Shown here: positions 1 through 6,919 of the stretch, one piece after another | Numbering within the stretch: position 1 is the first letter of the stretch | How the letters are laid out: every line of letters starts with the position of its first letter | Origin: Candidatus Paracaedimonas acanthamoebae | GTDB taxonomy: Bacteria; Pseudomonadota; Alphaproteobacteria; Caedimonadales; Caedimonadaceae | Reading direction: 5' to 3' | Length of the DNA stretch: 64,000 nt | NCBI GenBank assembly: GCA_017307065.1 | Contig: JAFKGL010000011.1 | Location: forward strand, 92,440-156,439 | Position numbers and translations under genes: made by a program | The notes under the pieces: generated by a model | Told to the model about the DNA's origin: nothing | The model's input: the letters and a program-made list of their open reading frames with translations, nothing else | Databases searched by the model: none

Positions 1-860
1 GTCGCTGCGGCATACCAGCTCCCTAAAAGGGGGGCGGGCGCTTTTTTGCTTTCCCATAACGAGGTTCCTAAAAGTTGAACCTGAGAATAATTAAATTCAT
101 AATAATCTAAGTTATTGAAAAGATTTGTTAAATCTATTCCTCCTACCGGAATAAAAAGAGCGTCATAGGAAATGTGCTTGAGATGGTTTAATTCTGTTTT
201 AAGATTTTCGCCCTGTCCTTCATAAGGAACCAATCCCACGAGAGTCATATGGTTTGCTGCGCCCTCTTTTTTAAGTTCATAGCTGATGCTATCTCCATAG
301 GCTGTCCTGGGGACAAGAGCCGCGATTCTTCGGATATTTTGCTGAGCGGCATACGCCAAAACCTCGCGAACTTGGGCTTGTGGTGAAAAACCAAGCATAA
401 AGATCCCTGGCTCGGCGACTTTGATATCATTTGAAAAGGAAAGCATGGGCACTTGACGAGATTTAATCAACGGCTTTAAAGCCTTCACTTCTGAGGAAAA
501 AACAGGGCCAATAAAAGCTTCTATATTTTCATGAAGGCCCTCTTGCGCGGCTTTAAAGGCCCCTTGCGGAGTTCCTTCTGTATCTTTATACACAAGTTCA
601 ACATTTTCCATAGGATGCTCAAAGAAGCTAAGCTCGGTCGCTTGCCTTAAGAACTTTCCAAGAGAAGCATGAGATCCTGAAAGAGGAAGGAGAACGCCAA
701 TTTTACGGCGTTGCGTTGGAGAAGAGATTTCTGCCTCAAGAGGCTCTCCCTGAAGTGAAAGAGGGACTTGTTGATCAGCTTGATTTTGAGTTATGGTGGT
801 TTGGCAAGAGGTAAGGCCAAATAATAGACTGATAACAAAGGCTTTAAAGCATGGTTTCAT
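1..860 (-). CDS. Penicillin-binding protein activator / LpoA (LppC)-like lipoprotein, partial at window edge
   Basis: The protein begins at the ATG at 858-860, preceded on the minus strand by an AAGGA ribosome site about 10 bases away. It opens with a lipoprotein signal (MKPCFKAFVISLLFGLTSC, Cys at about residue 19). A periplasmic-binding-protein fold of the Peripla_BP_6 type follows: KIGVLLPLSGSHASLGK at about 53-69, then a KDTEGTPQGA segment and EAFIGPVFSSEV. In enterobacteria LpoA (formerly YraM/LppC) is an outer-membrane lipoprotein that activates a peptidoglycan synthase, and it neighbours yraN and yraP as here; the alphaproteobacterial relatives are annotated by similarity only. The reading frame breaks near the edge. 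After 'LLGTSLWES' the family-like continuation 'FLGSWYAAA' lies one frame over, at a T6 run (42-47). The gene runs off the left edge, so the 3' half is unseen. Confidence 0.75.
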   Translation of the reverse strand, partial: MKPCFKAFVISLLFGLTSCQTTITQNQADQQVPLSLQGEPLEAEISSPTQRRKIGVLLPLSGSHASLGKFLRQATELSFFEHPMENVELVYKDTEGTPQGAFKAAQEGLHENIEAFIGPVFSSEVKALKPLIKSRQVPMLSFSNDIKVAEPGIFMLGFSPQAQVREVLAYAAQQNIRRIAALVPRTAYGDSISYELKKEGAANHMTLVGLVPYEGQGENLKTELNHLKHISYDALFIPVGGIDLTNLFNNLDYYEFNYSQVQLLGTSLWESKKAPAPLLGSWYAAA

Positions 861-1294
861 TCCAGGACATCCTTCACAAAAATGTTTCACGTGAAACAAA
901 CAGTAATGGCTCTTCTTCCCATTGTAAACATACGAACAAAGTTCATCGCAAAATTCAAGCTGAACGTAAAGGGCGGTGGGCCGAAAGAATAAGTCGGATT
1001 TTATTACGCCTAAAAGGGTATCAGATTTTAGAAACTCGCTATAAAACTCCGGTTGGAGAGATTGATATTATCGCAAAACGCCGTAAAATTTTGGCTATTA
1101 TTGAAGTTAAGGCTCGGTCGACTGAAGCCTTAGCCCTTGAATCGCTGCAAAAGACTCAACAACAAAGAATTCAGCGCGCCGCCACGTGGTTTTTAACAAA
1201 AAATCCAAAACTTACTGGTCTTCAGGTTCGCTTCGATATAATCTTAGTTCTTCCATGGCGATGGACTCATCTTCAAAATATGTGGATTATATAA
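851..1294 (+). CDS. yraN: YraN / UPF0102 family endonuclease-like protein
   Basis: This is a 147-residue protein of the UPF0102 family, which has a PD-(D/E)xK nuclease-like fold. The conserved core starts at about residue 37 (ERKGRWAERISRILLRLKGY). It contains GEIDIIAKRRKILAIIEVKAR at about 67-87, giving the D...E-x-K catalytic-type signature. Family members are usually about 120 residues, so the first 30 or so residues are an extension. The ATG at 851 is the only usable in-frame start before the core, and it has AAAGG about nine bases upstream. The extension carries a perfect parS site (883-898, read as NVSRET). The start overlaps the start of the divergent lipoprotein gene by ten bases. The cellular role of YraN is not settled. 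It is followed 13 bases later by the BON-domain lipoprotein, the same order as yraN and yraP in enterobacteria without diaA. Confidence 0.88.
   Translation: MVSFQDILHKNVSRETNSNGSSSHCKHTNKVHRKIQAERKGRWAERISRILLRLKGYQILETRYKTPVGEIDIIAKRRKILAIIEVKARSTEALALESLQKTQQQRIQRAATWFLTKNPKLTGLQVRFDIILVLPWRWTHLQNMWII
883..898. promoter_or_regulatory. parS site 1 (ParB binding), inside yraN
   Basis: Perfect 16-base palindrome TGTTTCACGTGAAACA, identical to the widely conserved chromosomal parS consensus. ParB loads here and spreads to form the origin segregation complex. It lies in the N-terminal extension of yraN and also upstream of the divergent lipoprotein gene. Confidence 0.93.
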
Positions 1295-1307
1295 AACGGA
1301 GATTAAT

Positions 1308-2027
1308 ATGAAAACGATGCTTGTTTCTGCTTCAACACTCATGGGGCTTTTTATGCTCTCAGGATGTGCCCCTGTTGCTTTTATGGGGGGCGCGACATCT
1401 GTTACGACCAGTGCCTCTGAAGAACGTGGTGTGAAAGGGGTCTTCTCAGATGCTAAAATTAAGGCGCATCTTCAATCTAAATGGATGGATAAAAGGCCAG
1501 AGCTTGTGATGGCCACAAATGTAGTTGTGCGACAAGGACGTGTCCTGATTACGGGAGAACTTGAGACAACTGAACAACAAATTGATGCGGTTCGATATGC
1601 GTGGCAAGTGCCCGGTGTGAAAGAAGTTGTAGATGAAACAACTGTGGGAAAAACATCTTCTTTTCAACAATATGCCCGCGATACATGGATTTCAACGCAA
1701 CTCAAGACAAAGATTTTAAAAGATGATGACATTCGGTCATTGAATTACAATTTGCATACTGAGAATGGAACGGTGTATCTCATGGGGATTGCCCAAAACC
1801 AACAAGAACTTGATAAAGTGACTAATTATGCACGCCATATCGGCGGAGTCCGAAAAGTAACAAGTTATGTGACGATTAAGTCACAGACGTCTGGGGAGAT
1901 TCAAGAGAAAACCCCTCATTCCCAAGGACAAGTGACTTTAGAAGATTTTCCAAGTGTAGAAGCATCAGGTGAGTCGTTAACGCCTCAAACGCTCGATGAA
2001 CCCAACACGGGCTCTTCTTTCCAATAA
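1308..2027 (+). CDS. BON-domain outer-membrane lipoprotein, DolP (YraP)-like
   Basis: The 239-residue protein has a lipoprotein signal with a lipobox ending LSGC (Cys at about residue 20). Two BON domains follow: one at about 46-110 (KIKAHLQSKWMDKRPEL... VVVRQGRVLITGELETTEQQ) and one at about 120-190 (RDTWISTQLKTKILKDDDI... NGTVYLMGIAQNQQEL). This double-BON lipoprotein plan matches DolP/YraP of enterobacteria, which sits at the outer membrane, binds anionic phospholipid and supports envelope integrity. The last 50 residues are polar, low in complexity and longer than in E. coli DolP (191 aa). A GGAG ribosome site lies upstream. The position directly after yraN agrees with the assignment. Confidence 0.85.
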   Translation: MKTMLVSASTLMGLFMLSGCAPVAFMGGATSVTTSASEERGVKGVFSDAKIKAHLQSKWMDKRPELVMATNVVVRQGRVLITGELETTEQQIDAVRYAWQVPGVKEVVDETTVGKTSSFQQYARDTWISTQLKTKILKDDDIRSLNYNLHTENGTVYLMGIAQNQQELDKVTNYARHIGGVRKVTSYVTIKSQTSGEIQEKTPHSQGQVTLEDFPSVEASGESLTPQTLDEPNTGSSFQ

Positions 2028-2052
2028 AAAGATCGATGGGAGGAGAGGAAAG

Positions 2053-2261
2053 ATGACGCTTAAAGTCGCCTTGCAAATGGATCCGCTGTCTTCTTTAAAT
2101 GAGGCGGCGGATACGACAGTCGCGTTGATATTTAAGGCGTCCACTGAAGGTATGAACTTTATTTTTATGGGCTGCACCACGTAACGTGAGATAATCATCA
2201 GGTGCGGACTCACTTATCTCTTCTTTCTTCGCTTGAGCCGACACCTTTATTTTTCCTCTAA
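2053..2261 (+). pseudogene. gshB: Degraded 5' remnant of glutathione synthetase (gshB)
   Basis: A good ribosome site (GGAGGAGAGG) precedes an ATG at 2053, which opens a reading frame MTLKVALQMDPLSSLNEAAD. This matches the start of GshB proteins, which typically begin with a 'VAxQMDPxxxxNxxGDTTxAL' pattern. The frame ends at TAA 2182-2184 after 43 residues. Shifting one base at about 2150 recovers YELYFYGLHHVT, then an in-frame TGA (2187-2189), then DNHQVRTHLSLLSSLEP, which again looks like GshB (GHELYFY..., PLSL). A functional GshB is about 310-320 residues, so only the first fifth survives, with a frameshift and a stop. GshB joins gamma-glutamylcysteine and glycine; this copy cannot. The family match is from memory of the consensus, not from a search. 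Confidence 0.68.
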
Positions 2262-2367
2262 AGAAGAATTTTTAGCCCAAAGGAGTGAAAATAATTGACT
2301 GTTAAAGCTCAAGATTTTTAAGATTATCTCTATATCTAGACACTAAAATTAAAAAATAGAAAATAAG

Positions 2368-3888
2368 ATGGTCGCGCGCATTAATACTGTTTCTTTTCAG
2401 GGAATTGAGCCTCTTGCAATTGATGTTCAAGTGCAGATCACCACAGGGATACCATCTTTTTCCATTGTAGGATTGCCCGATAAAGCGGTGGCAGAATCTC
2501 GAGAAAGAGTGCGGGCTGCTCTTCATTCGTTGGGCCTGGCTTTGCCCCCAAAGCGCATTATCGTGAATCTTTCTCCTGCGGATATCCAAAAAGAAGGCAG
2601 CCATTATGATTTACCCATTGCATTGGGGCTTTTGGTGGCTTTGGAAGTACTTCCTTTTGAGGAAGTCCATCAGTATGTAGCCTTAGGTGAATTGGCACTT
2701 GATGGCCGGATTTCCTCTATTTCTGGTGTGTTGCCAGCAGCTCTTCATGCCTCAAGCCAAGGACAGGGGCTCATTTGTCCTGAACCCTGTGGAAAAGAGG
2801 CAGCCTGGGCCCCGGAGATTGATATTTTAGCGCCGTCAACTTTATTGGCCCTCATCAATCATTTTAAGGGGCTTCAGCTTTTGCCTCGGCCGTCGCCTGG
2901 GGTGACGGAGAATTCTCACCACGCTTTCGATCTCATCGATGTTAAGGGTCAAGAAACAGCAAAACGAGCCTTTGAAATTGCGGCGGCGGGAGGGCACAAT
3001 CTTCTCCTGATGGGGCCGCCTGGGGCAGGAAAATCAATGTTAGCGGCTCGTTTGCCAGGCCTTCTTCCACCTCTTGAACCGGAAGAAGCGCTTGAAGTTA
3101 CGATGATTCATAGTATCGCCGGGAAGCTCCCCGAAGGAACGCTGATTAAGCAGCGTCCTTATCGAGATCCCCACCATTCGGCTTCGTTGCCCGCTCTGGT
3201 TGGGGGAGGGTTTAAAGCTTTACCTGGCGAAGTTACGCTCGCCCATCGCGGTGTTTTATTTCTGGATGAACTCCCAGAATTTTCACGAAGCACGCTTGAA
3301 TCTTTACGGCAGCCTCTTGAGACGGGACAAGTGACGATTGCGCGGGCCAATGCCCACATTACGTATCCCGCCCGTTTTCAATTGATTGCGGCGATGAATC
3401 CATGCCGATGTGGTTATTTAGATGAGGTCTCAAAAGCGTGTTCTCGGGCGCCAAAATGTGCCGTTGATTATCAAGCAAAGATTTCTGGACCCCTTTTAGA
3501 TCGAATCGATTTTCATGTTTTTACGCCGGCTGTAAAACCTTTAGAGCTTGCTTTACTGTCAGGAAAAGAATCGACAGAAACGGTGGCTGAACGTGTTGCA
3601 AAAGCGCGGTTGTGGCAGCGTCAACGGTTTTTAAAGAAGATACCCAACAGTTCAAGTCGCGTGAATGCAGAAGCTTCAGGAAAGGAGTTGGAAGCCATTC
3701 TTCAGATAGAGGAAGAAAGCCAAGGATTACTCAATCAGGCCGCTGAAAAATTGAGATTCTCCGCGCGTAGTTATCATCGCCTTCTTCGGGTTGCGCGGAC
3801 AATTGCCGATTTGGGGGAAAGCGAAACCATTCGTAAAATTGATATGGCTGAAGCTCTTTCTTTAAGGCTTAATAGTCTAACTACTTGA
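2368..3888 (+). CDS. comM: ComM / YifB family Mg-chelatase-like AAA+ ATPase
   Basis: The 506-residue length is typical of ComM. The N-terminal ChlI-like domain (1-170) begins MVARINTVSFQGIEPLAIDVQV and includes LPDKAVAESRERVRAAL and the lon-like segment NLSPADIQKEGSHYDLPIALG. The AAA+ Mg-chelatase domain has Walker A GPPGAGKS at 216-223 and Walker B LFLDELPEF at about 296-304. It also has the NPCRCGYLDE...C...C cysteine cluster and a C-terminal helical domain (ARSYHRLLRVARTIADL). In Vibrio and Haemophilus ComM is a hexameric helicase that extends branch migration during natural transformation; its presence alone does not prove competence. The upstream gshB remnant and about 100 bases of spacer separate it from the lipoprotein gene. 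The ribosome site is weak. Confidence 0.93.
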   Translation: MVARINTVSFQGIEPLAIDVQVQITTGIPSFSIVGLPDKAVAESRERVRAALHSLGLALPPKRIIVNLSPADIQKEGSHYDLPIALGLLVALEVLPFEEVHQYVALGELALDGRISSISGVLPAALHASSQGQGLICPEPCGKEAAWAPEIDILAPSTLLALINHFKGLQLLPRPSPGVTENSHHAFDLIDVKGQETAKRAFEIAAAGGHNLLLMGPPGAGKSMLAARLPGLLPPLEPEEALEVTMIHSIAGKLPEGTLIKQRPYRDPHHSASLPALVGGGFKALPGEVTLAHRGVLFLDELPEFSRSTLESLRQPLETGQVTIARANAHITYPARFQLIAAMNPCRCGYLDEVSKACSRAPKCAVDYQAKISGPLLDRIDFHVFTPAVKPLELALLSGKESTETVAERVAKARLWQRQRFLKKIPNSSSRVNAEASGKELEAILQIEEESQGLLNQAAEKLRFSARSYHRLLRVARTIADLGESETIRKIDMAEALSLRLNSLTT

Positions 3889-3942
3889 AAATAGTTGATT
3901 TTAAAATATTGATTTAGCCGATTTTTAATTTTACAGTAAAGT

Positions 3943-5127
3943 ATGAAGTATATACTTTTTCTCTTCTTCGTAATCCCCTTAAAGCTTACATACGCTTTTA
4001 ATCGGGAGCATTTAAGAAATTTTCATGAACAATTAGAGTCTGGTCAACGAATTTCTGCTGTCGGATTTAACTTACGAAGGGCAAATCTTAAAGGTTTAGA
4101 TCTCAAAAGAGCAGATTTTTCTGGGGCAAACTTAAGGGGTGCTGATTTTTCGGATGCAGATCTGACAGACGCCGTATTTGAAGGAACAATTCTTACAAAA
4201 GTTAATTTTCAGCGGGCCAACCTCACAAGAGTCGAGTTAAAAGATGCAGTTCTGAATGGGTCCCATTTTAAAAAAGCACGTTTGTTGGGTATAAAATACC
4301 ATAAGATCCGCTCTGCAAAAGGGACGTTGTTTGAAGATAAAAAAGAAATGCAAAAAAAGATTGCATATGAAGAAAAAATTGAGAGAATTGAGCGGGAATT
4401 TTGTGAAAAAAAACAATCCTCGATTCCTATTGATGTCTCTTCCTCTGCCAAGAAAACGCATATATATCTAAATGATTTGGCAAATAATGGAAAAGAATAT
4501 ACCCTTTTAGATTTTAGGGTCCCCGAATCTTTTTCTCAAGAGATCAGCCCCTTAGTTTTTTTGAAAGCCCCTCTTTTTAAAAGTATCGTTAAAAGCACTC
4601 TTCCAATCGCAGATAATCAAGGTTTGATTATTTTTTTAGAAAATAAAGATTTAATGTTACCCCGATGGAACCCTTATCATCCGTCGCTTGATCTTCATGC
4701 AAGAGTTTCCTTACCTCTTAAGTATAAATGGATTGAAGAGTTTATTAGAAAATCTTTTTATCAGCATCTTCACAGTGTTGAAATTATCACAGGAAGAGGT
4801 CTGCATAACCCACAAGGAAAGATGGGGACTTTGTGGAATATATGTCACGACTATCTCATAAGAAAAAAATTTTCCCCTTATATTCAAGAGATTCATTCTA
4901 TTAGTAAGCAAGGCGGATGGAGGGTTACCCTAAAAAATAGAAAAAGAATTTTAAGAAATAAAAAGGATAATGCGCGTAACCTTAGCTTTTATGGGCCTAC
5001 AGCATCCTCTGGAGAGCTTAAGGTACAATTTATGACTCAGAAAGATAAGAGAATAAGAACTCCGGTAGAAAACCCTAAAAAAACAAATAAAAACCAGGAT
5101 GGTAAAGGAAGAAAAAAAAGAAAGTAA
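3943..5127 (+). CDS. Exported pentapeptide-repeat protein of unknown function
   Basis: The 394-residue protein has a cleavable signal peptide (MKYILFLFFVIPLKLTYA). Pentapeptide repeats of the A(D/N)LxG type run from about residue 45 to 110 (for example ANLKGLDLKRADFSGANLRG, then ADFSDADLTD), ending with diverged copies. Pentapeptide repeats fold as a right-handed quadrilateral beta helix and usually serve as a scaffold. A charged linker (about 125-160) and a 200-residue region that I do not recognise follow. The C terminus is extremely basic (KKTNKNQDGKGRKKRK). Export plus this domain is compatible with an envelope or host-directed role, but nothing in the sequence fixes the function. The gene ends four bases before parS site 2 and is convergent with the next gene. 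Confidence 0.75.
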   Translation: MKYILFLFFVIPLKLTYAFNREHLRNFHEQLESGQRISAVGFNLRRANLKGLDLKRADFSGANLRGADFSDADLTDAVFEGTILTKVNFQRANLTRVELKDAVLNGSHFKKARLLGIKYHKIRSAKGTLFEDKKEMQKKIAYEEKIERIEREFCEKKQSSIPIDVSSSAKKTHIYLNDLANNGKEYTLLDFRVPESFSQEISPLVFLKAPLFKSIVKSTLPIADNQGLIIFLENKDLMLPRWNPYHPSLDLHARVSLPLKYKWIEEFIRKSFYQHLHSVEIITGRGLHNPQGKMGTLWNICHDYLIRKKFSPYIQEIHSISKQGGWRVTLKNRKRILRNKKDNARNLSFYGPTASSGELKVQFMTQKDKRIRTPVENPKKTNKNQDGKGRKKRK

Positions 5128-5130
5128 AAA

Positions 5131-5146
5131 TGTTTCACGTGAAACA
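5131..5146. promoter_or_regulatory. parS site 2 (ParB binding), intergenic
   Basis: Perfect TGTTTCACGTGAAACA, here the centre of a 24-base perfect palindrome (5127-5150). It lies between two convergent genes, so it neither serves as a promoter element nor codes for protein. Confidence 0.95.
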
Positions 5147-5213
5147 TTTTCAGGAAGATAAGATCTCTATTTTTCTTAAAGAGAAATTCATTAAAAGAAC
5201 CATCTTTTGATTT

Positions 5214-5864
5214 TTAGCTATTTAACCCTATAGAATTTGCGATTTCTAAGGCGTTATCTAATGAGAGTTGTTTGTCCTCTTCTGCGTATGTTTTGACCTT
5301 AATCTGAGGGTCTAAAACATTTTTAGAATGGAGATACTTTACACTTAATAGCAACTGAAGATCTATAGGTTGATATCTTCCACTATCATTACTGAGGCTT
5401 GTGATTTTACCGTTGCGAACTTCGATGTGACCGACACAGGCAATCGCTTGACCTATCCCTTCCTTTTTGAAGAAAAAAGTATGATGGACAGCTGTAATAT
5501 CGGGATGTTTATGTGGAAAGTAAATGCACAGGTCCCCTTTTGAGCTTAAAGCCCATAACCCCATTTCATTTGAATCTAAAATTTCATTATGGTGATAAAG
5601 AAGTCCCTCTTCCCGAAATTCAACAAGGGTTCTTTCCTTAAGTTCTGGTAGATTTCCCGACCATCCTCTTTCATCCAATAAAAATATTGGCGTCGAAATA
5701 ATAAATTGCCCAAAAATTTTAAATCTCGTCTCATCTAAGCCTTTGAGAATAGAATTTTTTAAAGGAATTTCTGAATTATCTTCTTCAATAAGAGGCGCGC
5801 TTGCATGAGAGAGAAAAGTTAATAAATTAAAAATAATTAAAATATTAAGTAATAATTTTCGCAT
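5214..5864 (-). CDS. Exported protein of unknown function
   Basis: The 216-residue protein has a clear signal peptide (MRKLLLNILIIFNLLTFLSHASA) and is then mostly polar. Mid-sequence features include FGQFIISTPIFLLDERGWSG (about 51-70) and a segment with several aromatic residues and His (DLCIYFPHKHPDITAVHHTFF). I do not recognise the family. It is the only complete minus-strand gene in the first 32 kb and is convergent with the pentapeptide-repeat gene across parS site 2. Its upstream side faces the AT-rich gap before sdhC. The function is unknown. Confidence 0.65.
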   Translation of the reverse strand: MRKLLLNILIIFNLLTFLSHASAPLIEEDNSEIPLKNSILKGLDETRFKIFGQFIISTPIFLLDERGWSGNLPELKERTLVEFREEGLLYHHNEILDSNEMGLWALSSKGDLCIYFPHKHPDITAVHHTFFFKKEGIGQAIACVGHIEVRNGKITSLSNDSGRYQPIDLQLLLSVKYLHSKNVLDPQIKVKTYAEEDKQLSLDNALEIANSIGLNS

Positions 5865-6162
5865 TAATTTCTGCTGAAGATAATTATTTCAAAAGTAAAT
5901 AATAATAGATAATAAAAATTAAGTCAAGAAAGATGGATTTTATAAAGTGAGTACTTTATTTGAGTATTGCTACTTTAGGGTCAAAATGACTTAAAAATTT
6001 CATAAAATTTTAATCATCTCATGGAAATATGAAATCCTCTTGATAAGTCAGGAAAGAAGGCGAGAAATTTATGAAGTTATCAAAATTTATTGATAAACTT
6101 GCACAAAGCAAAAATTTGTTTCAAAATCACTCAATTATAAAGTGAGGAGGGAAGATTTTATC
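5865..6162. other. AT-rich intergenic region upstream of sdhCDAB
   Basis: About 300 bases with no convincing gene. It is strongly AT-rich, especially 5875-5935 and 5990-6030. A 24-codon frame at 6071-6145 with a weak AAGAAGG site upstream ends in the sdhC ribosome site; it has no recognisable product. The sdh promoter must lie here, but no clear -35/-10 pair stands out. I found no TTATCCACA-type DnaA boxes. Confidence 0.5.
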
Positions 6163-6558
6163 ATGATGCCGTCTAAAAGACCGCTGTCACCGCATCTTCA
6201 AATTTACAAACCTCAATTGACGTCTGTTCTTTCCATCATGCACCGTTTTTCCGGCGCCTTTTTATGTATGGGCGTGGGGGGGATTATTCTATGGCTTTAT
6301 GGGGTCGCCAATGAGCCTAAATGCTTTTCTTGGCTGGTTGCGATGGGGCAAACCTTTTGGGGAAAAGTTTTTCTCTTTTTAATGGTGTATGCCTTTTTCT
6401 ATCATCTCGCGAATGGCCTTCGCCATTTGATGTGGGATGCTGGATATGGCTTTGATCTTAAAACAACATATCGCACAGGATGGCTTGTTGTTGGGGCTTC
6501 TTTTGTTTTAACTTTGCTTTATTGGATTTTATTTCAAGGAGGAAACCATGGCTTCTAA
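6163..6558 (+). CDS. sdhC: Succinate dehydrogenase cytochrome b556 subunit
   Basis: The 131-residue membrane anchor subunit of complex II carries heme b and part of the quinone site. The start used is the ATG at 6163, because the strong AGGAGG ribosome site (6145-6150) lies 12 bases upstream; an earlier in-frame GTG (6142) would overlap that site. The signature RPLSPHLQIYKPQLTSVLSIMHRFSG is near the N terminus, with the quinone-site Ser/Arg in the SIMHRFSG segment. The heme-ligand region HLANGLRHLMWD lies at about 86-97. Three transmembrane segments are evident. The stop overlaps the sdhD start by 11 bases, indicating translational coupling. Confidence 0.95.
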   Translation: MMPSKRPLSPHLQIYKPQLTSVLSIMHRFSGAFLCMGVGGIILWLYGVANEPKCFSWLVAMGQTFWGKVFLFLMVYAFFYHLANGLRHLMWDAGYGFDLKTTYRTGWLVVGASFVLTLLYWILFQGGNHGF

Positions 6559-6895
6559 TCCTCATGGAAGTGATCATTGGAAAGCTCAACGCTTGACGGC
6601 AATCTCTTTATTTCCTTTGAGTCTTTGGTTTTTGGGGTCGTTGTTGATTTATTCTCCCAGTGAGTATGCAGCCATTGTAATGTGGTTGAAGTCGCCTCTG
6701 TCAGCGACAGGGATCGTTCTGCTGATAGGGGTTCTTCTGTATCATGCTCAACTTGGGATTCAAGTGGTTATTGAGGATTATATCCATCGTCCAACGCTTA
6801 CCGTAAGCCTTGTTTATAGTCTGAAGGCCGTGGCCTTAAGTCTCTTTATTTTGGCTTGTTTTTGTGTCCTTAAGATCCATTTTCATCCCCTTTAG
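6548..6895 (+). CDS. sdhD: Succinate dehydrogenase hydrophobic membrane anchor subunit
   Basis: The 115-residue second membrane anchor of complex II has a hydrophilic start (MASNPHGSDHWKAQRLTAIS) followed by three membrane segments. The motif LLYHAQLGIQVVIEDYIH (about 62-79) supplies the heme-ligand His and the conserved ED pair of alphaproteobacterial SdhD. GGAGG lies 6-10 bases before the ATG, inside sdhC. It is followed 24 bases later by sdhA, with a GGAG site. Length and order are normal for the family. Confidence 0.94.
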   Translation: MASNPHGSDHWKAQRLTAISLFPLSLWFLGSLLIYSPSEYAAIVMWLKSPLSATGIVLLIGVLLYHAQLGIQVVIEDYIHRPTLTVSLVYSLKAVALSLFILACFCVLKIHFHPL

Positions 6896-6919
6896 CCTCA
6901 CAGGAGTTCTTATTATACA

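Noticed and set aside
1996..2184. A separate 62-codon gene ending at 2184
   Set aside because: Its first half overlaps the BON lipoprotein gene in another frame. Only the part from the ATG at 2053 has a ribosome site and family similarity, which is better explained as a gshB remnant.
6071..6145. 24-codon frame before sdhC as a leader peptide
   Set aside because: It has a plausible ribosome site, but no attenuator hairpins, no codon bias and no known precedent for an sdh leader.
5865..6162. AT-rich gap between parS site 2 and sdhC as a candidate replication origin
   Set aside because: It is AT-rich and near parS sites, but no TTATNCACA-type DnaA boxes were found there or in the rpsT-dnaA and dnaA-dnaN gaps. 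Genome-wide skew would be needed before calling an origin.
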